Shown: in pieces, positions 10,904 to 19,341 of the stretch
How the letters are laid out: the number at the start of each line of letters is the position of its first letter
How positions within the stretch are numbered: position 1 is the stretch's first letter
From: Magnetococcales bacterium
Lineage (GTDB): Bacteria > Pseudomonadota > Magnetococcia > Magnetococcales > UBA8363
Assembly: GCA_015228925.1 (NCBI GenBank)
Contig: JADGCQ010000001.1
Span: forward strand, 9,116 to 50,668
DNA: 41,553 nt
Direction of reading: 5' to 3'
The notes under the pieces: generated by a model
What the model saw: only the letters and a program-made list of their open reading frames with translations
Databases searched by the model: none
Told to the model about the DNA's origin: nothing
Translations under genes and position numbers: made by a program

Positions 10904-11837
10904 CAGTCAAAGCCAACCAACCGAGTATGACTCACCGTGGAAGGAGATCCTGAAGGGATACTTCAAGGATTTTCTGGCCTTCTTCCTTCCGGCAGCGCAT
11001 GACGGTATCGATTGGCAGCGTACCCCTGAGTTCCTCGACAAGGAGTTGGATCGAATTACGAAGGAAGCGAAGGCCAAAAATCGTCGTGTGGATTTGCTGG
11101 TCAAAGTATGGCTGATCACCGGCGATGAACTCTGGGTGCTGAATCATGTCGAAGTACAAGGAGACCGTGATTCAGAATTTGCGGAAAGGATGTACACCTG
11201 CCAGCATCGGGCACATGACCTCCACCGCAAACCGGTAGTCGGCTTGGCAATTCTGGCGGACGAGGAACCAAACTGGCGGGTTTCGGAATATCGTCAGGCA
11301 CTGTGGGGGTCCGAAGTGATTTATCGGTTCAACACAGTAAAATTATTGGATTATGTGGATCAGCTATCTGATCTGAAGGAATCCGACAATCCTTTTGCCA
11401 TCATCACCCTCGTACACCTGACTGCTAAACGGACCAAGAACCATCCAAATGAACGCTTCCAAGAAAAGAAGAACATTACACGCAGTCTGTACAAACAGGG
11501 ACTGAGTCGTCAGAAAATCATTGACTTATACCGATTCATCGATTGGATACTCAGTCTGCCGGAAAAACTTGATGCCCTGTTTTGGGAAGATCTGTCTCGC
11601 TTTGAGGAGAGCCAAAAAATGCCTTATGTCACGAGTGTAGAACGGATTGGGATACGGAAGGGTGAACAGATCGGTGAGGCCAAAATCTTAACGCGCCTGT
11701 TACAACGTCGTTTTGGCATTGTGCCTGAGTGGGCCAGTGAAAAAATTGCCAAGGCCGAGCCGTCTTCTTTGGAAGAGTGGGCCGACCGCGTATTGGATAC
11801 CCCAACGCTGGACGAAATATTCGCGGACAAGTTATGA
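10890..11837 (+). CDS. Rpn-type PD-(D/E)XK nuclease-like protein with DUF4351 tail
   Basis: The 315-residue protein resembles the Rpn/PDDEXK-transposase-like family. D68 in RRVDLLVKV and the E88-V-Q90 triad in LNHVEVQG form a D...ExQ active-site pattern, with Gln replacing the usual Lys. The C-terminal ILTRLLQRRFG...DTPTLDEIF fits DUF4351, common at the end of these proteins. Rpn proteins are known as recombination-promoting nucleases and have been linked to phage defence and toxin-antitoxin-like behaviour. The start overlaps the DUF4276 gene by 14 nt, with a run of G residues before the ATG as ribosome-binding site, so it belongs to the same operon. Similar genes are often present in many copies per genome, so its place in this operon may be by chance. 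Confidence 0.8.
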   Translation: MTDHDSQSQPTEYDSPWKEILKGYFKDFLAFFLPAAHDGIDWQRTPEFLDKELDRITKEAKAKNRRVDLLVKVWLITGDELWVLNHVEVQGDRDSEFAERMYTCQHRAHDLHRKPVVGLAILADEEPNWRVSEYRQALWGSEVIYRFNTVKLLDYVDQLSDLKESDNPFAIITLVHLTAKRTKNHPNERFQEKKNITRSLYKQGLSRQKIIDLYRFIDWILSLPEKLDALFWEDLSRFEESQKMPYVTSVERIGIRKGEQIGEAKILTRLLQRRFGIVPEWASEKIAKAEPSSLEEWADRVLDTPTLDEIFADKL

Positions 11838-11883
11838 CGAGCATTCTCCAGAATGGCCACCGCCACCCATGCTGGGATTCTTG

Positions 11884-11909
11884 ACCCCACGCATCTGCGC
11901 CATGGCCAA
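11884..11909. repeat. 26-bp exact copy of lnt coding sequence in non-coding DNA
   Basis: These 26 bases are identical to 12833-12858, inside lnt, where they encode the LAMAQMRGV segment on the minus strand. Partial similarity continues for several bases to one side. The copy lies in the gap between the converging Rpn and brnA genes and is not part of a supported gene. An exact 26-mer by chance in a window this size is very unlikely, so it is a remnant of lnt or a member of a dispersed repeat. Confidence 0.7.
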
Positions 11910-11929
11910 CGCCCCAAACCGTACCAAGA

Positions 11930-12268
11930 TCATGCGGGAGAGTGGGCCTTGAGCCAATCGCGCAGGACATCGTTCATTCGCGTTTGCCAACCTTTACCTG
12001 TGGCGCGAAAAGAATCGATCACCTCGGCATCAAAACGGACCGTGGTGGAAACCTTCGTGCCGCTGCCCGCAGGGCGACCACGGCGCAGGGCTTGGCGAAA
12101 GGCAGCCATCCCTTCTCCCGGAGAGACTGGACGGTCACCGATTTTCCAAACCCCCCGTTCAAAATCGGCATCCGTCATCTCCGGAATTTCCTCATATTCT
12201 TCGGGCGTGATGATGTGGGCGTCAACCTTCGCCAAGTCACTCCCGATAACGTGCTTGCTCCCGCTCAT
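11930..12268 (-). CDS. brnA: BrnA-type antitoxin
   Basis: The 112-residue protein fits the BrnA antitoxin family (PF14384 type). It has an acidic N-terminal half (IITPEEYEEIPEMTDADFE), RGRPAGSGTKVSTTVRFDAEVIDSFRATG in the middle, and a C-terminal helix RMNDVLRDWLKAH. The VSTTVRFDAEVIDSF part forms the ribbon-helix-helix DNA-binding region. BrnA neutralises BrnT and represses their shared promoter. The ATG at 12268 lies inside brnT, giving a 32-nt overlap and probable translational coupling. It converges with the Rpn gene across a 92-bp gap. Confidence 0.85.
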   Translation of the reverse strand: MSGSKHVIGSDLAKVDAHIITPEEYEEIPEMTDADFERGVWKIGDRPVSPGEGMAAFRQALRRGRPAGSGTKVSTTVRFDAEVIDSFRATGKGWQTRMNDVLRDWLKAHSPA

Positions 12269-12500
12269 TGGCTTTCCTCATCGTGAAAACGTGACGGGTT
12301 TCCCCGCGAGCAACATACCCAACCACGACCAAACGACCGTCCAGGACTCCATAACAGATCATCCTCCGTTCCCCATAGTCGCGCCGAGTGTCCGCAAATT
12401 GATGGACTTGACCTGCAAATACCAGGGGGGCATCCAAAAAGTCGAGTCCGCGCTCCTTCAGAGTTTCCTCGCGTTTGGCCGGGTCGTAGGTGATTTTCAT
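12237..12500 (-). CDS. brnT: BrnT-type ribonuclease toxin
   Basis: The 87-residue product shows the BrnT family pattern (PF04365): ITYDPAKREETLKERGLDF at the start, RRDYGERRMICYGVLDGRLVVVGYVARG in the beta-sheet core and FTMRKANEREQARY at the end. BrnT is a RelE-fold endoribonuclease that arrests translation and is neutralised by BrnA. The toxin gene comes first and the antitoxin second, as in known brnTA operons. ATG at 12500 has only a weak ribosome-binding sequence. It is on the same strand as lnt, 91 bases beyond the lnt stop, and has a promoter-like sequence just upstream. Confidence 0.9.
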   Translation of the reverse strand: MKITYDPAKREETLKERGLDFLDAPLVFAGQVHQFADTRRDYGERRMICYGVLDGRLVVVGYVARGETRHVFTMRKANEREQARYRE

Positions 12501-12507
12501 CGTCTCT

Positions 12508-12537
12508 ATTGTAGTAACATTTATTCTTAAGTTGCAA
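12508..12537 (-). promoter_or_regulatory. Candidate brnTA promoter
   Basis: On the minus strand, TTGCAA (12532-12537) and TACAAT (12508-12513) are separated by 18 bases, close to the sigma-70 consensus. The -35 element lies in the short palindrome GTTGCAAC, a possible BrnA operator half. Transcription would begin at or near the brnT ATG, implying a leaderless or very short leader. That would fit the weak ribosome-binding site but is untested. Confidence 0.4.
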
Positions 12538-12591
12538 CCATGGAATCAAGACAATCGCATTTGAGATCTTGACACCAAAGCGTGCTGACAT

Positions 12592-14172
12592 TCAATAGTT
12601 CTGTCCACGATGCATTATTCCCAGAAGCCATGCAGTTAAACACATATAAAGCCACAAACCAATCCACCACGGTTCGGTTTTTTGGAAAAAACTATGCCCC
12701 TCTCCGGGAGGAACCTTGATGACCAAGCTCCCCGCAACGTTGGGGGCTATGCGGCCTAGTTCATGTCCCATTTGATCGAACGCCGCAGAAATCCCGGTGT
12801 TGGCCACGCGGATCATCGGCAGTCGATTTTCAACCCCACGCATCTGCGCCATGGCCAAATGCTGCGGTTTGGCCAATTCCCCAAACCAGGCATCGTTGGT
12901 AACATTCACCAACCAACGGGCAGACGCCCGCCCCAATTGTGCCACCTCCTGGGGAAATATAGTCTCATAACAAACCAATACCCCGATGGCCCCCCGCTCC
13001 CAAGGGAGTGGTATCGGACCCAACCCGCGCGAAAAATCCTCGGTACCATAGGTCAGCTTCTTGATAAACGTCGGCATGACGGATCGAAATGGGACAAACT
13101 CGCCAAACGGAACCAAGTGATGCTTATCATAACGCCGCGCCATGGTCCCGGTCTCATCCAACAATAACACGCTGTTATAGTACAACCATTGCCCATGTTC
13201 ATCCTTGTCGGCCACCGGGACACCGGTTAGAACGGGTGCCCCCAGTTTTTGGCTCAACACAACAATCCGTTTTTGCGCCTCAGGAGAGGCTTGGAGAAAA
13301 AAAGCGATGGCGGTCTCCGGCCAAAGGACAAGATCCACCGATTCGTTCATCGCGCCGCTCAACTGTACATATTGGGTCAATCCCACCTCGCGATATTTGG
13401 GATCCCATTTATGGACTTGCGCAACATTGCCCTGTACCAAACCCACCTTCAAAGGGGGTGCCACAACGGCATCCTGCCCTGGAGAAAGCACGTCAATACG
13501 CCATGCACCGTAGCCCACCGCCACCAGCACAACGCCCAACACCAACCCACCCCCCCCCATCATGGTCCCCCGATGAAACCCCCGAATCCAGATCAACGCC
13601 AACATGGCCGCTGGAAATACCATGAACCACGACAATAAAAAAACACCCCCCAAATCGGCCATCTGGAGGATGTAAATCTGATCACTCCAACCATACCCCA
13701 CCAGATTCCAGGGAAAACCAGAAAAAAGAGTACTGCGTAACCATTCACTCACGACCCACAAAGACGGGGCTGCCAGCGGTAACAATCCGGGCCTCGGAGC
13801 CAAGTGTCGCAACAAACCGCCAAACACGGCACTATAGATCGCCATGGTCGCCGCCAGCAGGGCCAGAATCAACACGGCAAAGCCCATCCAAATGCCACCG
13901 TGCTGGTTCAAGCTGGTCAAAAGCCAGGAAAAACCCAACAGGTGATGACCCAATCCAAAAAGAAAACCAAGCCGCGCACCCCGTTTCCAGGTTACCAGCG
14001 TGAGGGATCGAATCAGAACGGCCAAACCCACAATCATGACGATTTGTTCATGATAGGGGGGCAATCCGCGCACAGAAACCATACCGGCCAAAAATACCGT
14101 CAGTTCCAGCCGCCACGTCTGCAAAAACACGGCAAGTGCGGGGTATCGGGCAAAAATAGTCAACCTACGCAT
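12592..14172 (-). CDS. lnt: Apolipoprotein N-acyltransferase
   Basis: Lnt adds the third acyl chain to the N-terminal cysteine of lipoproteins at the inner membrane, the last step of lipoprotein maturation. The 526-residue protein has about six hydrophobic segments in the first 230 residues, then a carbon-nitrogen hydrolase domain. The catalytic triad is visible: Glu in LVLWPETAI, Lys in YDKHHLVPFGEF and Cys in GVLVCYETIFP. The start is ATG at 14172 (MRRLTIFARY), overlapping the ybeY stop by 8 nt. A longer reading upstream would cover ybeY and is rejected. Position 12833-12858 is duplicated in the gap at 11884-11909. It is the last gene of the phoH-pgpH-ybeY-lnt cluster. Confidence 0.95.
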   Translation of the reverse strand: MRRLTIFARYPALAVFLQTWRLELTVFLAGMVSVRGLPPYHEQIVMIVGLAVLIRSLTLVTWKRGARLGFLFGLGHHLLGFSWLLTSLNQHGGIWMGFAVLILALLAATMAIYSAVFGGLLRHLAPRPGLLPLAAPSLWVVSEWLRSTLFSGFPWNLVGYGWSDQIYILQMADLGGVFLLSWFMVFPAAMLALIWIRGFHRGTMMGGGGLVLGVVLVAVGYGAWRIDVLSPGQDAVVAPPLKVGLVQGNVAQVHKWDPKYREVGLTQYVQLSGAMNESVDLVLWPETAIAFFLQASPEAQKRIVVLSQKLGAPVLTGVPVADKDEHGQWLYYNSVLLLDETGTMARRYDKHHLVPFGEFVPFRSVMPTFIKKLTYGTEDFSRGLGPIPLPWERGAIGVLVCYETIFPQEVAQLGRASARWLVNVTNDAWFGELAKPQHLAMAQMRGVENRLPMIRVANTGISAAFDQMGHELGRIAPNVAGSLVIKVPPGEGHSFFQKTEPWWIGLWLYMCLTAWLLGIMHRGQNY

Positions 14173-14653
14173 ACGGATTGGCAATTCCCAGGCGGGAGAG
14201 TATGGCGATTTCAGCGGTCTCCTGACGCAATGCCGCCTCAGGTGACTGCTCATGGTCATAACCCGTCAGGTGCAGGATTCCATGGGCCACCAGATGGGCC
14301 AGATGATCTTCAAACCTTTTTCCCTGCTCCTCGGCCTCCCGAACGACCGTCTCATAGGCAATCACCAAATCCCCAAGGAGCCGTGGTTGGCCTGGGTGCG
14401 GCCACTCCTCCCCATCATCCATCATGGCAAAAGAAAGAACATTGGTCGGTTTGTCCTGGCCACGATAACGATGATTGAGTTCCCGAACCTCGGCATCGTC
14501 CGTGAGCCGGATGCCTACTTCGCATGTATCCTCGCATCCCCCCGCAACGCACATATCCCCATACGCCAACGCAACCCGTGCCACCTTCGTCACCTGTTTT
14601 TTAACCTTTGGCCACCGCGACTTGTCCCGTTCGACCCGAATTGTTCCCTTCAC
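14165..14653 (-). CDS. ybeY: Endoribonuclease YbeY (16S rRNA maturation)
   Basis: YbeY is a zinc metallo-endoribonuclease acting in 16S rRNA 3'-end processing and ribosome quality control. The zinc motif HGILHLTGYDHE (H-x3-H-x5-H) is complete, as is the family strand VLSFAMMD...LLGDLVIAYETV. The chosen start is GTG at 14653, since a strong AAGGAGG lies nine bases upstream; this gives 162 residues, normal for the family. A longer ATG reading from 14698 adds 15 residues without family resemblance. The start lies inside pgpH (53-nt overlap) and the end overlaps lnt by 8 nt, consistent with tight translational coupling. Confidence 0.95.
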   Translation of the reverse strand: MKGTIRVERDKSRWPKVKKQVTKVARVALAYGDMCVAGGCEDTCEVGIRLTDDAEVRELNHRYRGQDKPTNVLSFAMMDDGEEWPHPGQPRLLGDLVIAYETVVREAEEQGKRFEDHLAHLVAHGILHLTGYDHEQSPEAALRQETAEIAILSRLGIANPYA

Positions 14654-16934
14654 GACGCACCCCCTCCTTGCGAGCCTTGTTCTGGTCTGGATACTCAATC
14701 CGGTGGTGATAAAACCCCAACGTCAGCACGCGAATAAAAGCCTCTTCGATCAGGGCAACTTCTTTGAGAGTCAGACCACACGCATCCAGTTGATCATCGG
14801 CGATCTTGCTGGCAACAATCCGTTTGACAATCGCCTGAATCTGGGATGAGGACGGGGTTCGCAACGTCCGGGCAGCCGCTTCCACCGAGTCGGCCAGCAT
14901 GAGGATACCCGCCTCTTTGGATTGGGGCTTGGGACCAGGATAGCGAAATTCCTCAGGGTTGATGTGTTCCCCCCGTTTTGCCGCTTGGTTCACCGCCTTG
15001 TTGTAAAAATATTGAATTAACGAAGTCCCATGATGCGTCGAAATCGCCTCGTAGATCGGTCCTACAAGATTTTCCTTTCGGGCCAACTCCTGGCCATCCT
15101 TGACATGCGCCATGATGACCTTGGCCGACATGGAGGGCAAAAGATTATCGTGTCTGTTCTCTCCCGACTGATTTTCAACAAAATAAACCGGCTTAGTCAT
15201 CTTGCCGATATCGTGATACAAGGCCATCACCCGCGCCATCAGCGGGTTGGCGTCGATGTTTTCCGCCGCCGCCTCGGCCAGATTGCTCATCATCACCGAA
15301 TGGTGATAGGTTCCCGGACTGCGTAATGACAACTCCCGAAGCAAAGGATGATCGCCCGAAGCCAGTTCCAACAACCGTGAATCGGTGGAAACGTTGAATA
15401 CAGACTCCAACAGGGGAATCAACGCCAATGCCCACAAACCAAGCAACAAACCGCTGGTGAGTGCCATCAACATGCCGAGAATCCATTCCAAATTGGGTTT
15501 GTTACCACTCAAAAGCTCGACAACCGGCATGGTGGCCATTTGCGCCACACCAACCCAAACCCCCGCAATCAGGGCATCAAAGCGACGGCGGCAGGTACGA
15601 AGCCGGACCCCACCCACCAGCGACCCCACCATGTAATAACAAAACAGTGGCAAACCGCCATTGGCCGACAACGCCTCCACAAATGAAAGAATGATCCCCA
15701 AAATCAACGCGCCACCCGGAATACCCGCCCTGGCACCCACCGTCAGGGAGGCCAGGGAAGAGGCCAAGGCAACATGCGGCAGATAGACCATCATCGGCGT
15801 CGGCAGTGCCAACACCTCCGCAATTCCTTGCCCCATCGCAAGCGTTACCGTACTGATGAATGAGGTCACCAAGAGAATGGAACTCAACATGGCGACTGTC
15901 TTCATATCCCTTGGAAACGCCTGAGAGGTAATGGTCAGAAACCAATAACCCAAATAAAGCATGATCCCCAAAATGACGGCCAAACCCAGAAATCGCATCA
16001 CTTTGGCCCCAGTCCACTGGCTTCGGTTGATGGATTCAATTTTCAGACGTGCCGCTTCGGTAACCAACTCCCCTTCCCGAACCAACATCTGCCCCCTTTT
16101 GGCCTGAAAAAATACGCTGTCAACCTTATCAAAGGCCTGCTGCTGCCGCAGACGGGTTTCCGCCAGATTCAATACCAGATTGGGCCGGACCAACGCCCGA
16201 CTTTCCCGCAACAACCATTCCTGGATTTCCCGGGGATACTGATCCAGATGCTTGCGCATAGACTCCCCAAGAAGCCAACGCATCCCGTTGAGATCAATTG
16301 GTTTTTCCCACTCTTTCCCTTTGCGCTCTTTGCCATCGGCAATGGAATTGATGACCGATGGTGCATCCCGAAGATCCTTGAGCGTTTCTGGACCACTGAC
16401 AACCGTTTGGTTACGCAATTCCCCAAGCCACTCGGAAACTTTGATCCCCAGGGTGGGCAATGAGTCCAGATTCAGCAGGGATTGCACCACCCGAGGAGAG
16501 ACCTCCTCCTCCAATCTTTGGGCAAATTCATCGGTCAAGACCGTAAGATTAGGCTGCGTCCCCAGTGGCTCACGCATGGTTTGCAACCATTCCAAGGCTT
16601 CGTTAATCTGGCGAACGACGGGATCGATCATGCCACCGTCCCAATCATAAACGGTCGCAACCCCCGCCGCCGCTTCCTGGCGAAGCTTTTGGGTCGTCTC
16701 TTTGTCTTCCACCAACAGATCACGATCCGCTTTGATATTTTTCTGGGCGATTTCTCCCACCGCCGGAAGATACTGTGGTTTTAAAACGACGGGAGAGTTG
16801 ATGATGGTCAGAGCCAAAACGTATGCCGAGAAAATCACGGCGACAACGACGGTCTGACGGGTCACCAGATGTTTGATTTCCTTCTGAGGTTTGGGAAATA
16901 GTTTGACAAGTATCTTCCCCCTGTTCTCAGCCAT
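14601..16934 (-). CDS. pgpH: 7TM-HD family phosphohydrolase (PgpH/YqfF type)
   Basis: The 777-residue membrane protein has an N-terminal transmembrane helix (VVVAVIFSAYVLALTII), a large extracytoplasmic 7TMR-HDED domain (about 55-310), a block of about seven hydrophobic segments (about 315-550) and a cytoplasmic HD domain with HHSVMMSNL, ALYHDIGKM and STHHGTSLIQYF. Characterised relatives hydrolyse cyclic di-AMP; substrate here is inferred from the family. The ATG at 16934 overlaps the phoH stop by 8 nt, and the 3' end overlaps ybeY. The phoH-pgpH-ybeY order is known from Firmicutes and some deep-branching proteobacteria, whereas many proteobacteria have corC next to lnt instead. No corC is seen here. 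Confidence 0.9.
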   Translation of the reverse strand: MAENRGKILVKLFPKPQKEIKHLVTRQTVVVAVIFSAYVLALTIINSPVVLKPQYLPAVGEIAQKNIKADRDLLVEDKETTQKLRQEAAAGVATVYDWDGGMIDPVVRQINEALEWLQTMREPLGTQPNLTVLTDEFAQRLEEEVSPRVVQSLLNLDSLPTLGIKVSEWLGELRNQTVVSGPETLKDLRDAPSVINSIADGKERKGKEWEKPIDLNGMRWLLGESMRKHLDQYPREIQEWLLRESRALVRPNLVLNLAETRLRQQQAFDKVDSVFFQAKRGQMLVREGELVTEAARLKIESINRSQWTGAKVMRFLGLAVILGIMLYLGYWFLTITSQAFPRDMKTVAMLSSILLVTSFISTVTLAMGQGIAEVLALPTPMMVYLPHVALASSLASLTVGARAGIPGGALILGIILSFVEALSANGGLPLFCYYMVGSLVGGVRLRTCRRRFDALIAGVWVGVAQMATMPVVELLSGNKPNLEWILGMLMALTSGLLLGLWALALIPLLESVFNVSTDSRLLELASGDHPLLRELSLRSPGTYHHSVMMSNLAEAAAENIDANPLMARVMALYHDIGKMTKPVYFVENQSGENRHDNLLPSMSAKVIMAHVKDGQELARKENLVGPIYEAISTHHGTSLIQYFYNKAVNQAAKRGEHINPEEFRYPGPKPQSKEAGILMLADSVEAAARTLRTPSSSQIQAIVKRIVASKIADDQLDACGLTLKEVALIEEAFIRVLTLGFYHHRIEYPDQNKARKEGVRREGNNSGRTGQVAVAKG

Positions 16935-17934
16935 GGCTCATTCCGACCCTCTGCTTTGCCATCGATGTCTGCTGGGCATGATCATAGGCCGCAACGATAC
17001 TGCGGACCAGTGGGTGACGCACGACATCCCTGTCAGAAAAGTGTACCCATTCGATCCCCTTGACATGTTTCAAGATATCCGAGGCATCCATCAACCCGGA
17101 CCGTGTTCCCCTGGGGAGGTCCACCTGGGTGGCATCACCACACACCACAGTATGGGAACCCGGTCCCAAGCGCGTCAAAAACATTTTCATCTGCTCTGGC
17201 GTCACATTCTGCGCCTCATCCAAAATGATGAACGCCTCATTCAGGGTACGCCCCCGCATATAGGCCAGCGGTGCCATTTCCAACACGTTGCGACTGAGCA
17301 TCTTTTCAATCCGTTCGCCACCCAGCATATCCCCAAGCGCATCAAACAGGGGACGCAGATAAGGATCGATCTTCGCATGGAGATCCCCTGGCAAAAACCC
17401 CAACCTTTCGCCCGCCTCCACCGCCGGCCTGGTCAGGATGATACGGGATACCCCACCTTCCAGATAACCGGCCACGGCACACGCCACCGCCAAATAAGTC
17501 TTCCCAGTCCCCGCAGGCCCGATGGCAAAGGTCAACTCGGACCGCTTAAGCGTTTGAATGTATTCAGCTTGCCGGGTTGTCCGGGGGTATATCGTCTTCT
17601 TGGGGGTCTTAAAACTGTTTTCCTCGGAGAACACACCCTCCAGCACACCCTTCTCGCTCAGGGCGGTGATCCCGGCTTGCACGCGGTGTAGGTCCACCTG
17701 TTGGCCTTTTTTCAACGCATCATAGAGGGTTTCCAAAAGCGTTCTGACCTTCTCTCCCTGAACCGCCGCTGCGGTGATGACCACACGATTGCCCAGCGAA
17801 TGCAATGCCACATCGAGATGATCCTCGATCAACCTTAAATGGGCATCCAACTCCCCGAACAAAATGGCAGCGAGGTGATTGTCGGGAAACTCAATGACCT
17901 GGGGGGGGAGATCCGGTACTTGGCTATCGTCCAT
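16927..17934 (-). CDS. phoH: PhoH family ATPase (YbeZ-like)
   Basis: The 335-residue cytosolic protein has a KH-like N-terminal part (about 15-105) and a PhoH ATPase domain with Walker A GPAGTGKT at 139-146 and Walker B FIILDEAQNVTPEQMK near 235-250. PhoH/YbeZ works with YbeY in RNA metabolism, which fits its place two genes upstream of ybeY. It starts 57 bases after the miaB stop, and the ATG at 17934 has only a weak upstream purine tract. Its stop overlaps the pgpH start by 8 nt. Confidence 0.93.
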   Translation of the reverse strand: MDDSQVPDLPPQVIEFPDNHLAAILFGELDAHLRLIEDHLDVALHSLGNRVVITAAAVQGEKVRTLLETLYDALKKGQQVDLHRVQAGITALSEKGVLEGVFSEENSFKTPKKTIYPRTTRQAEYIQTLKRSELTFAIGPAGTGKTYLAVACAVAGYLEGGVSRIILTRPAVEAGERLGFLPGDLHAKIDPYLRPLFDALGDMLGGERIEKMLSRNVLEMAPLAYMRGRTLNEAFIILDEAQNVTPEQMKMFLTRLGPGSHTVVCGDATQVDLPRGTRSGLMDASDILKHVKGIEWVHFSDRDVVRHPLVRSIVAAYDHAQQTSMAKQRVGMSHG

Positions 17935-17991
17935 GTTTTAAGACCATGTTTCCATACTTACCATTACGGCTGATCATCCCATCTACTTCAA

Positions 17992-19341
17992 TCAATTCTG
18001 CACGCATCCGTCCCCCACTAGACACCCTTTCAGAGAATTGGGAAGCCCTTCGACAATATCAACCTGTACCCTTTGCCCGACCATTTCGGGAGATCCCTGA
18101 AAATTTACCATTCTATTTCCTCGCGTCCGGCCACTCATCATGCCGTCTCCCAACCGAGAAGGTCGTTCAACCAAGATCTCTTCTCGTTTACCAACCTGGT
18201 TTTGATTACTCTGCCGTTGTATCTGGTTGAGTCTTTCCTGAAGAATCGCCAAACGCCGACGTCCAACGTCCAAAGGGACCATAGGTTCCATCAACGCCGC
18301 CGGTGTTCCCGGTCTGGAGGAAAACAAAAATGAATAGGCGTGATCAAAGCGGATCTCTTCGATAAGATTCAGGGTATCCTGAAAATCATCGTCGGTTTCG
18401 CCAGGAAAACCGACGATAAAATCGGAAGCCAAGGCCATATCAGGATGTGCCTGCCGCAGTTTTCTGGCCCATTCCCGATAATCTGCGACCGAGTGTCCCC
18501 GTTGCATCGCGTGCAGGATGGCATCGGAGCCGGATTGGATGGGGAGGTGCATGTAAGGGCACAAGGTGTCCACCTCGGAAAAAACTGCGACCAAATCATC
18601 GTTCATATCCGCCGGATGTGAGGTCACAAAACGGATCCTGCCAACCCCATCCAGCAAGGCCACCTGCCGAATCAGCAAGGCCAGGTCGTGAGGAACGCCC
18701 GCAGCATCCGCACCGCTGTAGGCATTGACATTTTGCCCAAGGAGCTGCACCTCGAACGCCCCATGGGCCAAGCAAACAGAGATTTCCGCAAGGATATCCG
18801 CAACGGGCCGACTCCACTCCCGACCGCGCGTATGCGGAACGACGCAATAGGTACAAAAACGGTTGCATCCTTCCTGAATGGTTACCGAAGCGACCGGTCC
18901 GGTCTGTCCCGTTTCGGGGAGGTGATCAAATTTATCGGTTGCCGTCGCCTGGACGGCATAAATTTTTTGCTCCCCGTAAAGCAACCGGTTCAGCATCATG
19001 GGCAGTTCGTGATAATTTTGTGGGCCAAAGACCAAATCGACATAAGGGGCACGCCGGAAAATTTCCTCCCCTTCGGCCTGACCGACACACCCACCCACGG
19101 CAAAGATCACCCTGCGCCCCGCATCATGCCCACCCACTAGTTTGCGCATCCGTCCTAGTTCGGAAAATAGTTTTTCTTCGGCTTTTTCACGGATATGACA
19201 CGTATTAAAAATGATCAGATCAGCCGTCTCCGGGGTTGAAACCGGCGTCAAACCGTGGCTTTTTCCCAAAAGATCGGCAATGCGTCCGGCGTCATACAGA
19301 TTCATCTGACAACCGAAATTTTTGATGAAAAGGTTTTTCAA
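17992..19341 (-). CDS. miaB: tRNA-2-methylthio-N6-dimethylallyladenosine synthase
   Basis: MiaB is a radical-SAM enzyme that methylthiolates i6A37 in tRNAs reading UNN codons. The three N-terminal cluster cysteines sit in FGCQMN, FNTCHIREKA and VGGCVGQ, and the radical-SAM motif is CNRFCTYC. A TRAM domain closes the protein (REEILVERPS to the end). The chosen start is TTG at 19341, giving 449 residues with an N-terminus (LKNLFIKNFGCQMN) that aligns with the family. GGAG lies five bases upstream and the start overlaps the coaD stop as TTGA. A longer reading from 19392 would cover coaD and adds non-conserved residues. Confidence 0.93.
   Translation of the reverse strand: MKNLFIKNFGCQMNLYDAGRIADLLGKSHGLTPVSTPETADLIIFNTCHIREKAEEKLFSELGRMRKLVGGHDAGRRVIFAVGGCVGQAEGEEIFRRAPYVDLVFGPQNYHELPMMLNRLLYGEQKIYAVQATATDKFDHLPETGQTGPVASVTIQEGCNRFCTYCVVPHTRGREWSRPVADILAEISVCLAHGAFEVQLLGQNVNAYSGADAAGVPHDLALLIRQVALLDGVGRIRFVTSHPADMNDDLVAVFSEVDTLCPYMHLPIQSGSDAILHAMQRGHSVADYREWARKLRQAHPDMALASDFIVGFPGETDDDFQDTLNLIEEIRFDHAYSFLFSSRPGTPAALMEPMVPLDVGRRRLAILQERLNQIQRQSNQNQVGKREEILVERPSRLGDGMMSGRTRGNRMVNFQGSPEMVGQRVQVDIVEGLPNSLKGCLVGDGCVQN

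Noticed and set aside
11624-11970. Minus-strand frames over the 3' end of the Rpn gene and the gap
   Set aside because: They are antisense to the DUF4351 part and include the lnt-like repeat; no start signal or family is seen.
13089-14478. Pro/Arg/His-rich plus-strand frames over lnt and ybeY
   Set aside because: They are antisense to genes with intact catalytic motifs and have the composition typical of shadow frames.
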